Below are positions 7,471 to 14,753 of a stretch of 19,134 bases of DNA, one piece after another. The stretch lies in the NCBI GenBank assembly GCA_964535125.1, contig CAZHSN010000064.1, positions 1-19,134 of the forward strand, read 5' to 3'. A program made the position numbers and the translations under genes. The notes under the pieces were generated by a model. The model was not told the origin of the DNA. It did not search any database and worked only from the letters and a program-made list of their open reading frames with translations. Every line of letters starts with the position of its first letter. Positions within the stretch are counted from its first letter, which is position 1. The DNA comes from CAZHSN01 sp964535125. GTDB lineage: Bacteria; Armatimonadota; HRBIN16.

Positions 7471-9006
7471 ATGGCCAACAGCCCCGTTGATACCTGTACC
7501 GATATGCTGCGATCCGGATATCCCGGGCTGGTGGTGCTCAGTCCCGAGGAGGACCGCGCCGAGTGGGTTGTACGTGAAGCCGCACAGCGCGCCGGCCGCG
7601 CCGTGTACACGTGGAGCATCAGCACAGGCATCATTCCTGGGTTGCCTGGAGCGAAGGCGGTTCAGGTCAAGGCGGTGGACGCCCTGCTGGATGCGCGACG
7701 GATCCCTGAAAAGAGCGTCCTCGTCTGTAAAGACCTGGCTGGCCAGTTGGACGATCCCGTGGTGCGGCGTCTGGTATTAGACCTGATCGGCGCATTCCGC
7801 AAGACAGCACGCACTTTGATCATATCCACGGACGCGGTACAACTGCCGGGCAGCCTGGAACGGTCATTCGCGCTCATTGAGGTCACTCCACCCGATATGG
7901 CTGAACTCCGGGCGCTGGTCAACACCACAATCGCGTCACTGGCGGACCGAGCCGGATATACTGCTCCCGCCAACGAGTCTGAAATTGAGGCCATCACTGC
8001 AGCGGCCAGCGGGTTGTCGTTGTTCGAAGCAGAGAACGTGTTCGCCCGATCAATCGTGTCCTGCGGCAGGCTTGATCCATCAGTGATCCGCACCGAGAAA
8101 GAACAGGTGGTCAAGAAGTCCGGGGTGTTGGAGTACGTGTCGCATGTGGAAGGGTTCGACCAGGTGGGCGGCTTGGACACCCTGGCGGACTGGCTGCGTA
8201 AGCGCGCCCGGTTGTTCACCGATGAATCGCTGCATCACTTGGGCATCACGCCGCGGGGCGTGTTGTTGATTGGCGTTCAAGGATGCGGCAAGAGCCTGGC
8301 GGCGCGATCGGTGGGGACGCTGTGGAATCTGCCGGTATTGAGGCTGGATGTCGGACGCGTGTTCACCGGTTTGGTCGGCGGATCGGAAAAGAACATGCGG
8401 CTGGCTATTCAAACCGCCGAAGCCGTGGCGCCTTGCATCCTGTGGATCGACGAGATCGAGAAAGGCTTTTCTGGATCACAGTCGTCCGGAGTTTCCGATG
8501 GCGGCACGACCGCCCGCGTGTTCGCCCGGTTCATCACCTGGCTGCAGGACAAACGAAAACCGGTGTATGTGGTGGGCACCGCCAATGATGTCAGTCAGTT
8601 GCCCCCGGAGATGTTGCGAAAGGGACGTTTCGATGAGATCTTCTTCATCGATCTGCCCAATCCGCGGGAACGCCAGTCGGTCTTCCGCATACACCTGAAG
8701 AAGCGGCAGATCGATCCGGCTAAGTACGACCTGGCCGCGCTGTCGGAGGCCTCAGACGGTTTCAGCGGAGCGGAGATCGAACAGGCGCTCAACGAGGCGG
8801 TAATCAACGCGCTGAACAAGGGAGGGCGGAGCGGCCGGCGTCGCAACCCCACCACCGCCGACATTCTGCACGAACTGGCCAGCACGGTGCCTTTGTCTGT
8901 CACTATGCGGGAAGACATTGCCGAATTACGGGCATGGGCGCGTGGCCGGGCGCGCCCGGCCACAGCACCACTGAGCGATGCTCAGCCGGACCCCCCGGTC
9001 TCATAG
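7471..9006 (+). CDS. Ycf46-like AAA+ ATPase
   Basis: A 511-residue protein starting at ATG 7471 with GAGGAG at 7461-7466 (4-nt spacing), 29 nt after the glycosyltransferase stop. Residues 1-220 form the family's own N-terminal region. The AAA+ module follows: Walker A GVQGCGKS (268-275), Walker B ILWIDEIE (323-330), sensor 1 GTAND (369-373), LRKGRFDEIFF with the arginine finger (~382-392), and a C-terminal lid with DGFSGAEIEQALNEAV. The segments GVQGCGKSLAA, WNLPVLRLDVGR and FITWLQDK are characteristic of Ycf46, a family known from cyanobacteria and plastids and present in other bacteria. Its client and exact role are not established here. The last 25 nt overlap the convergent carB gene. A perfect 22-bp palindrome (8942-8963) lies inside its C-terminal codons. 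Confidence 0.9.
   Translation: MANSPVDTCTDMLRSGYPGLVVLSPEEDRAEWVVREAAQRAGRAVYTWSISTGIIPGLPGAKAVQVKAVDALLDARRIPEKSVLVCKDLAGQLDDPVVRRLVLDLIGAFRKTARTLIISTDAVQLPGSLERSFALIEVTPPDMAELRALVNTTIASLADRAGYTAPANESEIEAITAAASGLSLFEAENVFARSIVSCGRLDPSVIRTEKEQVVKKSGVLEYVSHVEGFDQVGGLDTLADWLRKRARLFTDESLHHLGITPRGVLLIGVQGCGKSLAARSVGTLWNLPVLRLDVGRVFTGLVGGSEKNMRLAIQTAEAVAPCILWIDEIEKGFSGSQSSGVSDGGTTARVFARFITWLQDKRKPVYVVGTANDVSQLPPEMLRKGRFDEIFFIDLPNPRERQSVFRIHLKKRQIDPAKYDLAALSEASDGFSGAEIEQALNEAVINALNKGGRSGRRRNPTTADILHELASTVPLSVTMREDIAELRAWARGRARPATAPLSDAQPDPPVS
8942..8963. terminator. 22-bp perfect GC palindrome at the convergent carB/Ycf46 junction; possible hairpin stop for the pyr transcript
   Basis: The two arms GTGGCCGGG and CCCGGCCAC flank CGCG, and the whole 22 bp equals its own reverse complement. 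It lies 18 nt beyond the carB stop codon (minus-strand transcript), where it would form a 9-bp, all-but-one G-C stem with a 4-nt loop. No U-tract follows, so classical intrinsic termination is doubtful. On the plus strand it is translated as part of the Ycf46-like C-terminus (around RGRARPATA). Confidence 0.45.
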
Positions 9007-10664
9007 GCGGTGTAGTAGTAAGGCGTCTGCGCCTCGAACTCGGCTGCGCATGTGTCGACCATCTTGAAGCAAGCCACAGAGCCCAGTTCCACTCGGGCGG
9101 CACGCACCTGTTCGGCCGTCCTGCCGGCGATATCCGCGATGATCCGGTCAGGAAACCCCTGACGTTTGGCCTGCATCAGAAAGCGAGCGCCCGGGCTGTC
9201 TGGCGTGGGTTGATCAATGACGTCTCCCAGTTGCTTCGCGTGGACACGCAAGCGTGTTTCAGTTTCAACCAGCAGCCGGACTTTCTCCAGGAACCACGGG
9301 TCAATGGACGAAATGTCCGCGACCTCTTCCACCATCATCCCTCGGCGAAACGCCTCAGCGATGATGAACAGCCGCTCATCTGTCGCCACAGCCAGTCCTT
9401 CTTCCAACTGCATGTCACTGAGGCTGGCAGTCCCCCGCCGGGTCAGTCCGAAGGTTCCGATCTCCAGACTGCGGATGGCTTTCATCAGCGACGCCTCGAA
9501 CGTGCGCTCTATGGACATCACCTCTCCAGTGGCTTTCATCTGCGTGCCGATCCGTCGGTCGGCGGTCACAAACTTGTCAAACGGCCATCGCGGGAACTTG
9601 GTGACCACATAGTCCAACGCCGGTTCGAAACAGGCCTTGGTCTTGCCGGTCACCTGGTTGTCGATCTCATCCAGCCGCAGTCCAATCGCGATCTTGGCCG
9701 CCACACGCGCGATCGGGTATCCGGTTGCCTTGGAGGCGAGCGCCGAGGAGCGTGACACGCGGGGATTCACTTCAATGACGAAGTACTCGAAACTATGCGG
9801 TGACAACGCCAACTGCACGTTACAGCCGCCCTCAATACCCAGTGCACTGATGATTTTCAGCGACGCGGTGCGCAGCATATGGTATTCGCGATCTGTCAAC
9901 GTCTGACTGGGCGCCACAACGATGCTGTCTCCGGTGTGCACACCCATCGGGTCGAAGTTCTCCATATTGCACACAGTGATGCAGGTGTTGGCGCCATCGC
10001 GCATCACTTCGTACTCGACCTCTTTCCATCCCAGCAGGCACCGCTCAATCATCACCTGACTGCGCATGGAGAGGCTCAACCCCAGTTTACCGATCTCCAT
10101 CAGCTCTTCCGGATTGTAGGCCACGCCCCCGCCTGTGCCGCCAAGCGTATAGGCAGGGCGGACAATAGCCGGATACGGGCATAACCGGGACACATCACGC
10201 AGTTGCGCTTCGCTTTCCACGATCCACGACTCCGGCACCGGCTCGCCAATATCCTGCATGGTCTGGCGGAACAGCTCACGGTCTTCGGCCTTTTGGATCG
10301 CGTCCAGCGAGGTTCCCAGCATTTTCACGCCGTAGCGGTCCAGAATGCCGGCCGTCGCCAACTGGGTCGCCAGGTTCAAACCGGTCTGCCCGCCCAACGT
10401 AGGCAACAGTCCGTCTGGCCGCTCGCGAGCGATCACCTTTTCGGCGAAGGCCACATTCAGCGGCTCGATGTAGACACGGTCTGCCACTTCGGGATCGGTC
10501 ATGATGGTGGCGGGATTGGAGTTCATCAACACCACCGAGATGCCCTCTTCACGCAGCGCCGTACACGCCTGTGTGCCCGCATAGTCGAATTCAGCGGCCT
10601 GCCCGATCACTATCGGGCCCGACCCGATCACCATGACTTTATGAATCTCCGGCAGTCTAGGCAT
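8982..10664 (-). CDS. carB: Carbamoyl-phosphate synthetase large subunit, N-terminal half only (CarB1-type)
   Basis: The product is 560 residues, against about 1,070 for ordinary CarB. It contains the whole N-terminal half: HKVMVIGSGPIVIGQAAEFDY, the carboxyphosphate-forming ATP-grasp domain (RPAYTLGGTGGG, MIERCLLGWKEVEYEV, GVHTGDSIVVAPSQT, VIEVNPRVSRSSALASKATG) and the oligomerisation domain ending in VDTCAAEFEAQTPYYYTAYE. It then stops after five residues, exactly at the linker where the second ATP-grasp half (carbamate kinase-like) would begin. No second half follows in any frame; the next DNA is the convergent Ycf46-like gene. Split CarB pairs are known from Aquifex aeolicus and methanogens, with a CarB1 of similar size in Aquifex. 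The start ATG overlaps the carA stop by 8 nt, so the two are translationally coupled. A separate carB2 elsewhere is expected but not seen. Confidence 0.93.
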   Translation of the reverse strand: MPRLPEIHKVMVIGSGPIVIGQAAEFDYAGTQACTALREEGISVVLMNSNPATIMTDPEVADRVYIEPLNVAFAEKVIARERPDGLLPTLGGQTGLNLATQLATAGILDRYGVKMLGTSLDAIQKAEDRELFRQTMQDIGEPVPESWIVESEAQLRDVSRLCPYPAIVRPAYTLGGTGGGVAYNPEELMEIGKLGLSLSMRSQVMIERCLLGWKEVEYEVMRDGANTCITVCNMENFDPMGVHTGDSIVVAPSQTLTDREYHMLRTASLKIISALGIEGGCNVQLALSPHSFEYFVIEVNPRVSRSSALASKATGYPIARVAAKIAIGLRLDEIDNQVTGKTKACFEPALDYVVTKFPRWPFDKFVTADRRIGTQMKATGEVMSIERTFEASLMKAIRSLEIGTFGLTRRGTASLSDMQLEEGLAVATDERLFIIAEAFRRGMMVEEVADISSIDPWFLEKVRLLVETETRLRVHAKQLGDVIDQPTPDSPGARFLMQAKRQGFPDRIIADIAGRTAEQVRAARVELGSVACFKMVDTCAAEFEAQTPYYYTAYETGGSG

Positions 10665-11805
10665 GCGGCACCGTCGCTTCCCGGGTGCGTTGCACGCCCC
10701 CCGTCTCATCCAGCATCTGTAGAAATTGCGCAAAGTATGGATCGCTGTCCCGCGGTCCCGGCGCGGCCTCGGGGTGGTATTGAATGGTAAAGATCGGCAG
10801 GCTGGTGTGCCGCAGTCCTTCCACCGTGCCGTCATTCAGGTTCATTTGCCAGACCTCCATGCCGGGCTGCAGCGTTGACGGATCGACGGCGAAACCATGG
10901 TTCTGCGAGGTGATCGTCACCTTGCCGGACACCAGATCCTTCACCGGGTGGTTGCATCCGCGGTGTCCAAACTTCAGCTTGTAGGTATGGGCGCCAAATG
11001 CCGCGCCGACCATCTGGTTACCCAGGCAGATGCCAAAGATCGGGCGCTTATCAGCCAACGTACGCACGGTACGCACCACATCCTCTAAGAGCGCCGGATC
11101 ACCGGGTCCGGGCGACAACACCACGCCGTCCGGCTGAGTGTTCAACACGTCTTCAGCGGTCGCAATACAGGGCATCACGGTCACCCGCGCCCCCTGGTCG
11201 GCGAACCGCCGCAGAATGTTGTACTTGACCCCGCAGTCCAGCAGTGTTAACCGGTAGCGTGTACCCGGCAACTGCGGCGCGTTCACGGGCTTTTGCCCTT
11301 CAGCATCCCACACGTACGGCTCCGTGGTTGTCACTTGCCGTACATAGTTGAGCTGCTCATAGCGGGCCTCGGCTTTCAGGTGACGTAACGCCTCTTCCAC
11401 CGTCAACTCGGTTGTCAGTATGCCCATCATGACGCCGTGGCTCCGCAGGACCCGTGTCAGCGCGCGTGTGTCAATCTGATCCAATGAAGGCATCCCCTGC
11501 ACGCGCAGGTACTCGGCCAGTTTCCACCGGCAGCGCCAATTGCTCGGAGCGTCGCACATATCTCGGATGATCAAGGCGCGCGGCTGCAATTGGCGCGATT
11601 CAAAGTCATCCGGATTGATCCCGTAGTTGCCGATGATCGGATAGGTCAACGTCACCATCTGCCCGGCATACGAAGGATCTGTTAGGATCTCCTGGTAGCC
11701 GGTCATGCCGGTGTTGAAAACCACCTCGCCGACCGTTGTACCGGCCGCTCCTACCGATCTGCCCTCGAAGACCGTACCATCTTCGAGTACCAGTATTGCC
11801 TTCAT
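10657..11805 (-). CDS. carA: Carbamoyl-phosphate synthetase small subunit (glutaminase)
   Basis: Class I glutamine amidotransferase subunit that supplies ammonia from glutamine to CarB. The 382 residues show the CarA-specific N-terminal domain (LEDGTVFEGRSVGAAG, FNTGMTGYQEILTDPSYAGQ) and the GATase domain. The latter has the nucleophile Cys260 in FGICLGNQ, the NHPVKD and SQNHGFAV motifs, and the His344/Glu346 pair in QYHPEA. The usual GICLGHQ is GICLGNQ here, with His replaced by Asn three residues after the nucleophile; the catalytic triad itself is intact. ATG 11805 has AAGGAAAGA upstream. It follows pyrC by 39 bp, the only real gap in the operon, and overlaps carB by 8 nt. Confidence 0.97.
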   Translation of the reverse strand: MKAILVLEDGTVFEGRSVGAAGTTVGEVVFNTGMTGYQEILTDPSYAGQMVTLTYPIIGNYGINPDDFESRQLQPRALIIRDMCDAPSNWRCRWKLAEYLRVQGMPSLDQIDTRALTRVLRSHGVMMGILTTELTVEEALRHLKAEARYEQLNYVRQVTTTEPYVWDAEGQKPVNAPQLPGTRYRLTLLDCGVKYNILRRFADQGARVTVMPCIATAEDVLNTQPDGVVLSPGPGDPALLEDVVRTVRTLADKRPIFGICLGNQMVGAAFGAHTYKLKFGHRGCNHPVKDLVSGKVTITSQNHGFAVDPSTLQPGMEVWQMNLNDGTVEGLRHTSLPIFTIQYHPEAAPGPRDSDPYFAQFLQMLDETGGVQRTREATVPHA

Positions 11806-11823
11806 CTGGCTCTTTCCTTTCTA

Positions 11824-11839
11824 GCGGGCCGTCACCCGC
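11824..11839 (-). repeat. Small hairpin in the pyrC-carA gap
   Basis: In the only intergenic gap of the pyr operon, the transcript can form GCGGG (11839-11835)/CCCGC (11828-11824) with a 6-nt loop. An A/G-rich stretch containing the carA ribosome-binding site follows. It has no U-run, so it is not a standard terminator. It might tune carA expression or protect the mRNA end after processing. Confidence 0.3.
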
Positions 11840-11844
11840 ACGGT

Positions 11845-13131
11845 TCAGCCACCGTCAGCTCCATACCGGTACACCCTGCGGCCCCCCAGAAACGTCATCA
11901 TCGGCCGTCCTGTCACTCGCATCCCCGCGAAGGGTGTGTTCCGCCCTCTGGAACGGAAACACGCGGGATCCACCGTCCATTCAGCGTGCAGGTCAAAAAC
12001 GGCGATATCCGCTGGCTGCCCCGCCTGCAGACTGCCGCCTTGTATGTTCAATATTCGCGCCGGCGCAGCGCTCATCCGCTCCACCAGATCGCTCAAACTC
12101 ATCTGTTCCATCAGGACCAGTTGCGTGTAGCTCACGGCGAATGCCGTCTCCAGTCCAACCACCCCGAACGGGGCGTCGGCGAACTCCACCTGTTTTTCAT
12201 GCCGTGCGTGCGGTGCATGGTCGGTGGCGATCGCTTCGATCGTGCCATCCAGCACGCCATTCACCACCGCCTGCGCGTCATCAGCGGTGCGCAACGGCGG
12301 GTTCATTTTCGTGTGTGTGTCGTATCCCACGCACACCGCGTCGGTGAGCGCCATGTAATGCGGGCAGGTCTCCGCCGTGACACGCACGCCCCGCGCCTTT
12401 GCGTCCCGTATGATCCGCACGGACTCACCAACCGAAACATGCTGGATATGCACATGCGCTCCGGTGTACTCGGCCAGCAGGCATGCGCGGGCGACATGCA
12501 GCGACTCAGAGACTGCGGGTATCCCCCGCAACCCGGCCACAGAGGCTGAATACCCTTCATTCATGCTGCCGCCTGCGCTGAGCGCCTTATCCTCACAATG
12601 CAGCATCACTGGCAGACCGGCGCTGGATGCGTATTCCAGTACTCTCCGGAGTATCTCCGCGTTTTGAAGCGGTTCGGCATCATCGGTCACAGCAACCGCT
12701 CCCGCCTCCCGCAGTGCGCGCATCTCTGACAGCGTTTCACCGCCATTGCCGCGCGTGGCCGATGCGGCCACCAACACCCGGGCGGTTCCCAATTGATCGG
12801 CTCGAGCCATCAAACCGGAGACGAGCAGCGGTTCATCCAAGGGTGGGCGGGTATTGGGCATACAGCACACGGTTGTGTACCCCCCGGCCGCCGCAGCAGC
12901 AGTTCCCGATTGGACATCCTCTTTGTATTCCTGCCCGGGTTCACGCAGATGCACATGCAGGTCAATCAAACCTGGCGTGATGATGTAACCCGTGCAGTCG
13001 ATCGCATCGTCTGCCTCCAGATTCCCGCCAACAGCCGCAATGACGCCATCAGAGATCAACACATCGTTCACGGCGCATATCCCGGAAACCGGGTCGACGA
13101 CCAGTCCTTGTTTGAGTACGGTGCTGCTCAT
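11845..13131 (-). CDS. pyrC: Dihydroorotase, type I
   Basis: Cyclises N-carbamoyl-aspartate to dihydroorotate, step three of UMP synthesis. The 428 residues have the amidohydrolase metal-site signatures: DLHVHLREPG (His59, His61), DDAEP (Asp151), His178 in MLHCED, His231 in HIQHVS and Asp304 in ATDHAPHA. Length and the HVHLREPG form match type I enzymes, the class that forms a complex with aspartate carbamoyltransferase in Aquifex aeolicus. The start is taken as ATG 13131, which overlaps the pyrB stop as TGATG (1 nt). A GTG one codon upstream (13134) is the alternative. The end is followed by a small hairpin before carA. Confidence 0.96.
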   Translation of the reverse strand: MSSTVLKQGLVVDPVSGICAVNDVLISDGVIAAVGGNLEADDAIDCTGYIITPGLIDLHVHLREPGQEYKEDVQSGTAAAAAGGYTTVCCMPNTRPPLDEPLLVSGLMARADQLGTARVLVAASATRGNGGETLSEMRALREAGAVAVTDDAEPLQNAEILRRVLEYASSAGLPVMLHCEDKALSAGGSMNEGYSASVAGLRGIPAVSESLHVARACLLAEYTGAHVHIQHVSVGESVRIIRDAKARGVRVTAETCPHYMALTDAVCVGYDTHTKMNPPLRTADDAQAVVNGVLDGTIEAIATDHAPHARHEKQVEFADAPFGVVGLETAFAVSYTQLVLMEQMSLSDLVERMSAAPARILNIQGGSLQAGQPADIAVFDLHAEWTVDPACFRSRGRNTPFAGMRVTGRPMMTFLGGRRVYRYGADGG

Positions 13132-14045
13132 CACGCGTTCCCTCCCAGCAGGTGGTACAGCACGGACATACGCACCGCTACACCGTTGGTCACCTGCTCC
13201 AATATCACTGACCGTTTGCCGTCGGCCACATCGGCCGAGATCTCTACGCCCCGGTTCATGGGTCCCGGGTGCATCACAATGCAGTTGGACGCGGCGCGTG
13301 TGAGTCTGCGGTCATTGATCCCCCAGTGCCGCGCGTATTCGCTCAGCGATGGCAGCAGCCCTCGCGCCATACGCTCCTGCTGTAACCGCAGCACCATCAC
13401 CACATCGGCGCCGTCCAACGCCTCGTCCAGCGTGGGAGCGATGCGCACAGGCAACCGATCGGCGTCGCGCGGCATCAGTGTGGAAGGGCCGGCCAACCGT
13501 ACAGCGGCGCCCATGGTGGTAAGTCCCCAGATATTGCTGCGCGCCACGCGGGAATGCGCAATGTCGCCAATGATGGCGACGGTTAACCCCTCCAGACGCC
13601 CAAAGTGCTGCCGCATCGTTAGCATGTCCAGCAACGCCTGCGTCGGGTGTTCATGCATCCCATCGCCTGCGTTAACCACCGGTACATCCAGATGGTCGGC
13701 AACCATCGCAGCCGATCCGGACGCCGAATGGCGGATGACCACCGCATCGATCTGCATGGCCCTCAGTGTGGCCACTGTATCGAGCAGGGATTCACCCTTC
13801 TGCACCGAGGAGCCGCTGGCGGCGATCCCTGCGGTGTCCGCGCTCATGATCTTTGCAGCCGCCTCAAACGAGACGCGGGTGCGGGTGCTGGCCTCATAGA
13901 ACAGCGTAACCACACTGCGCCCGCGCAGTGTCGGCACTTTACGCACACTGCGCGTCAACACCTCTCGAAACGACTCGGCAGAATCGAGCAGCGTGCCGAT
14001 GTCCGCAGCTTCAACCCCTTGTAAACCGAGCAGATCAGTCAACAC
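13131..14045 (-). CDS. pyrB: Aspartate carbamoyltransferase catalytic subunit
   Basis: Condenses carbamoyl phosphate with aspartate. Conserved sites are the carbamoyl-phosphate loop YEASTRTRVSFE (STRTR at 53-57), SVQKGESLLDT, HPTQALLDMLT (133-136) and MHPGPMNRGVEI. The start needs thought. ATG 14054 has AGGAGG (14060-14055) directly abutting it, leaving no spacing. GTG 14045 has the same AGGAGG at an ideal 9 nt and gives a normal 304-residue protein beginning MLTDLLGLQG. The longest frame reaches 14090, inside pyrR, and is less likely. With the GTG start, pyrB overlaps pyrR by 11 nt and meets pyrC at TGATG. No pyrI regulatory subunit is present; control probably rests on PyrR. Confidence 0.95.
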   Translation of the reverse strand: MLTDLLGLQGVEAADIGTLLDSAESFREVLTRSVRKVPTLRGRSVVTLFYEASTRTRVSFEAAAKIMSADTAGIAASGSSVQKGESLLDTVATLRAMQIDAVVIRHSASGSAAMVADHLDVPVVNAGDGMHEHPTQALLDMLTMRQHFGRLEGLTVAIIGDIAHSRVARSNIWGLTTMGAAVRLAGPSTLMPRDADRLPVRIAPTLDEALDGADVVMVLRLQQERMARGLLPSLSEYARHWGINDRRLTRAASNCIVMHPGPMNRGVEISADVADGKRSVILEQVTNGVAVRMSVLYHLLGGNA

Positions 14046-14586
14046 CGGTCTCATCCTCCTGCTTGACAATGCGTACGGCGTCTTCGCCATGGATCTCGGT
14101 TACGTGCACCTCAACGAACTCATGCCGCGACGTCGGAAGGTTTTTGCCGATGTAGTCCGGGCGGATCGGCAGTTCCCGATGTCCCCTGTCGACGAGTACC
14201 GCCAACTGAATGTTTTTAGGCCGTCCCAAATCCACCACCGCGCTGATCGCCGCGCGGATGGTCCGGCCGGTGAAGATCACTTCGTCCACCAGCACTACCC
14301 GCTTGTCGGTCACATCCACGGGCAAGCTGGTTGCTCCAACACCGGCCAAGGGTCGGGTTCGATAGTCATCGCGGTAAAGAGAGATATCGATCTGACCAAC
14401 AGGCACCTCCACCCCTTCTATTTGGGTGATCAGCTGTGCGAGTCGGACCGCCAGAGGAGCGCCTTTACGAAGAACACCGATGAGAATGAGGTCGTCAGCG
14501 CCCTGGTTCTTTTCCAGAATCTCATGGGCGATACGAACGAGCGCTCGACGGACGTCGTCGCCCGTCATGACCAGTATGTCGCGCAT
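14035..14586 (-). CDS. pyrR: PyrR, pyrimidine operon RNA-binding regulator / uracil phosphoribosyltransferase
   Basis: PyrR binds a hairpin in pyr leader RNA when UMP/UTP is high and often also has uracil phosphoribosyltransferase activity. The 183-residue protein has the type I PRTase fold with the PRPP loop VVLVDEVIFTGRTIRAA (97-113), the family-typical SLYRDDYR segment (69-76) and LVDRGHRELPIRPDYIGKNLPTS. ATG 14586 is chosen because GGGAGG (14598-14593) lies 6 nt upstream; the frame could be extended eight codons but would lose that site. It is the first gene of the operon. Its leader (14708-14587) contains a canonical PyrR-binding hairpin and a hairpin over this ribosome-binding site, so autoregulation is likely. 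Confidence 0.95.
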   Translation of the reverse strand: MRDILVMTGDDVRRALVRIAHEILEKNQGADDLILIGVLRKGAPLAVRLAQLITQIEGVEVPVGQIDISLYRDDYRTRPLAGVGATSLPVDVTDKRVVLVDEVIFTGRTIRAAISAVVDLGRPKNIQLAVLVDRGHRELPIRPDYIGKNLPTSRHEFVEVHVTEIHGEDAVRIVKQEDETGVD

Positions 14587-14590
14587 AGTC

Positions 14591-14615
14591 GGCCTCCCGG
14601 CTGACGCCACAGGCC
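14591..14615 (-). promoter_or_regulatory. Hairpin covering the pyrR Shine-Dalgarno
   Basis: In the pyr leader RNA, GGCCU (14615-14611) is complementary to AGGCC (14595-14591). UGGC (14609-14606) pairs with GCCG (14601-14598) around a GUCA loop. The pairing includes most of the pyrR ribosome-binding sequence GGGAGG (14598-14593), so the fold would reduce translation initiation. Inference from complementarity only; not energy-scored. Confidence 0.5.
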
Positions 14616-14629
14616 TGTATGAACGGATC

Positions 14630-14670
14630 AGGATAGCGGAGGAACTGCGATGTTACGTTACCGCGATCCT
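14630..14670 (-). promoter_or_regulatory. Alternative stem in the pyr leader competing with the PyrR-binding hairpin
   Basis: AGGATCGCGG (14670-14661) can pair with CCGCTATCCT (14639-14630): nine of ten positions are complementary, with one C/T mismatch and a 21-nt loop. Its 5' arm reuses bases that close the lower stem of the PyrR-binding hairpin (AAGGA, 14671-14667), so the two structures are mutually exclusive. This is the arrangement of an antiterminator versus anti-antiterminator, but no terminator follows. Confidence 0.5.
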
Positions 14671-14699
14671 TGCCCGCCTCACAGGACGGATTTAAAGGA
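14667..14699 (-). promoter_or_regulatory. PyrR-binding RNA hairpin in the pyr operon leader
   Basis: The lower stem is UCCUU (14699-14695)/AAGGA (14671-14667), the upper stem CCGUC (14689-14685)/GGCGG (14678-14674) with one G-U pair, and the hexaloop CUGUGA (14684-14679). This matches the known PyrR binding loop: a CNGNGA hexaloop followed by GG, a short upper stem and a UUUAA stretch on the 5' side of the internal bulge (14696-14692). The location, about 10 nt into the predicted transcript and upstream of pyrR, is as expected. It would sequester the 5' arm of the 14630-14670 stem when PyrR-UMP is bound. Confidence 0.85.
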
Positions 14700-14714
14700 A
14701 CGGATACTGAAACC

Positions 14715-14743
14715 AGTATACCGGATACACGCTGCGGACACAA
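14715..14743 (-). promoter_or_regulatory. Candidate pyr operon promoter
   Basis: On the minus strand TTGTGT (14743-14738) and TATACT (14720-14715) are separated by exactly 17 nt. The predicted start is an A near 14708, just before the PyrR-binding hairpin. The -10 matches 5/6 of consensus, the -35 only 3/6. The heptamer CGGATAC occurs twice on the plus strand, at 14701-14707 and 14722-14728, 21 bp (two helical turns) apart and flanking the -10. Confidence 0.55.
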
Positions 14744-14753
14744 CCCGCACAGG

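Noticed and set aside
8982..9010. A G6 run near the carB stop as a frameshift site that would restore full-length CarB
   Set aside because: Reading on in the other minus-strand frames beyond 8982 gives an early stop or sequence with no resemblance to the second ATP-grasp half, and the DNA is fully used by the Ycf46-like gene on the other strand.
12793..13899. Plus-strand 368-codon open frame across pyrC and pyrB
   Set aside because: Antisense shadow; both minus-strand genes carry complete catalytic motifs there.
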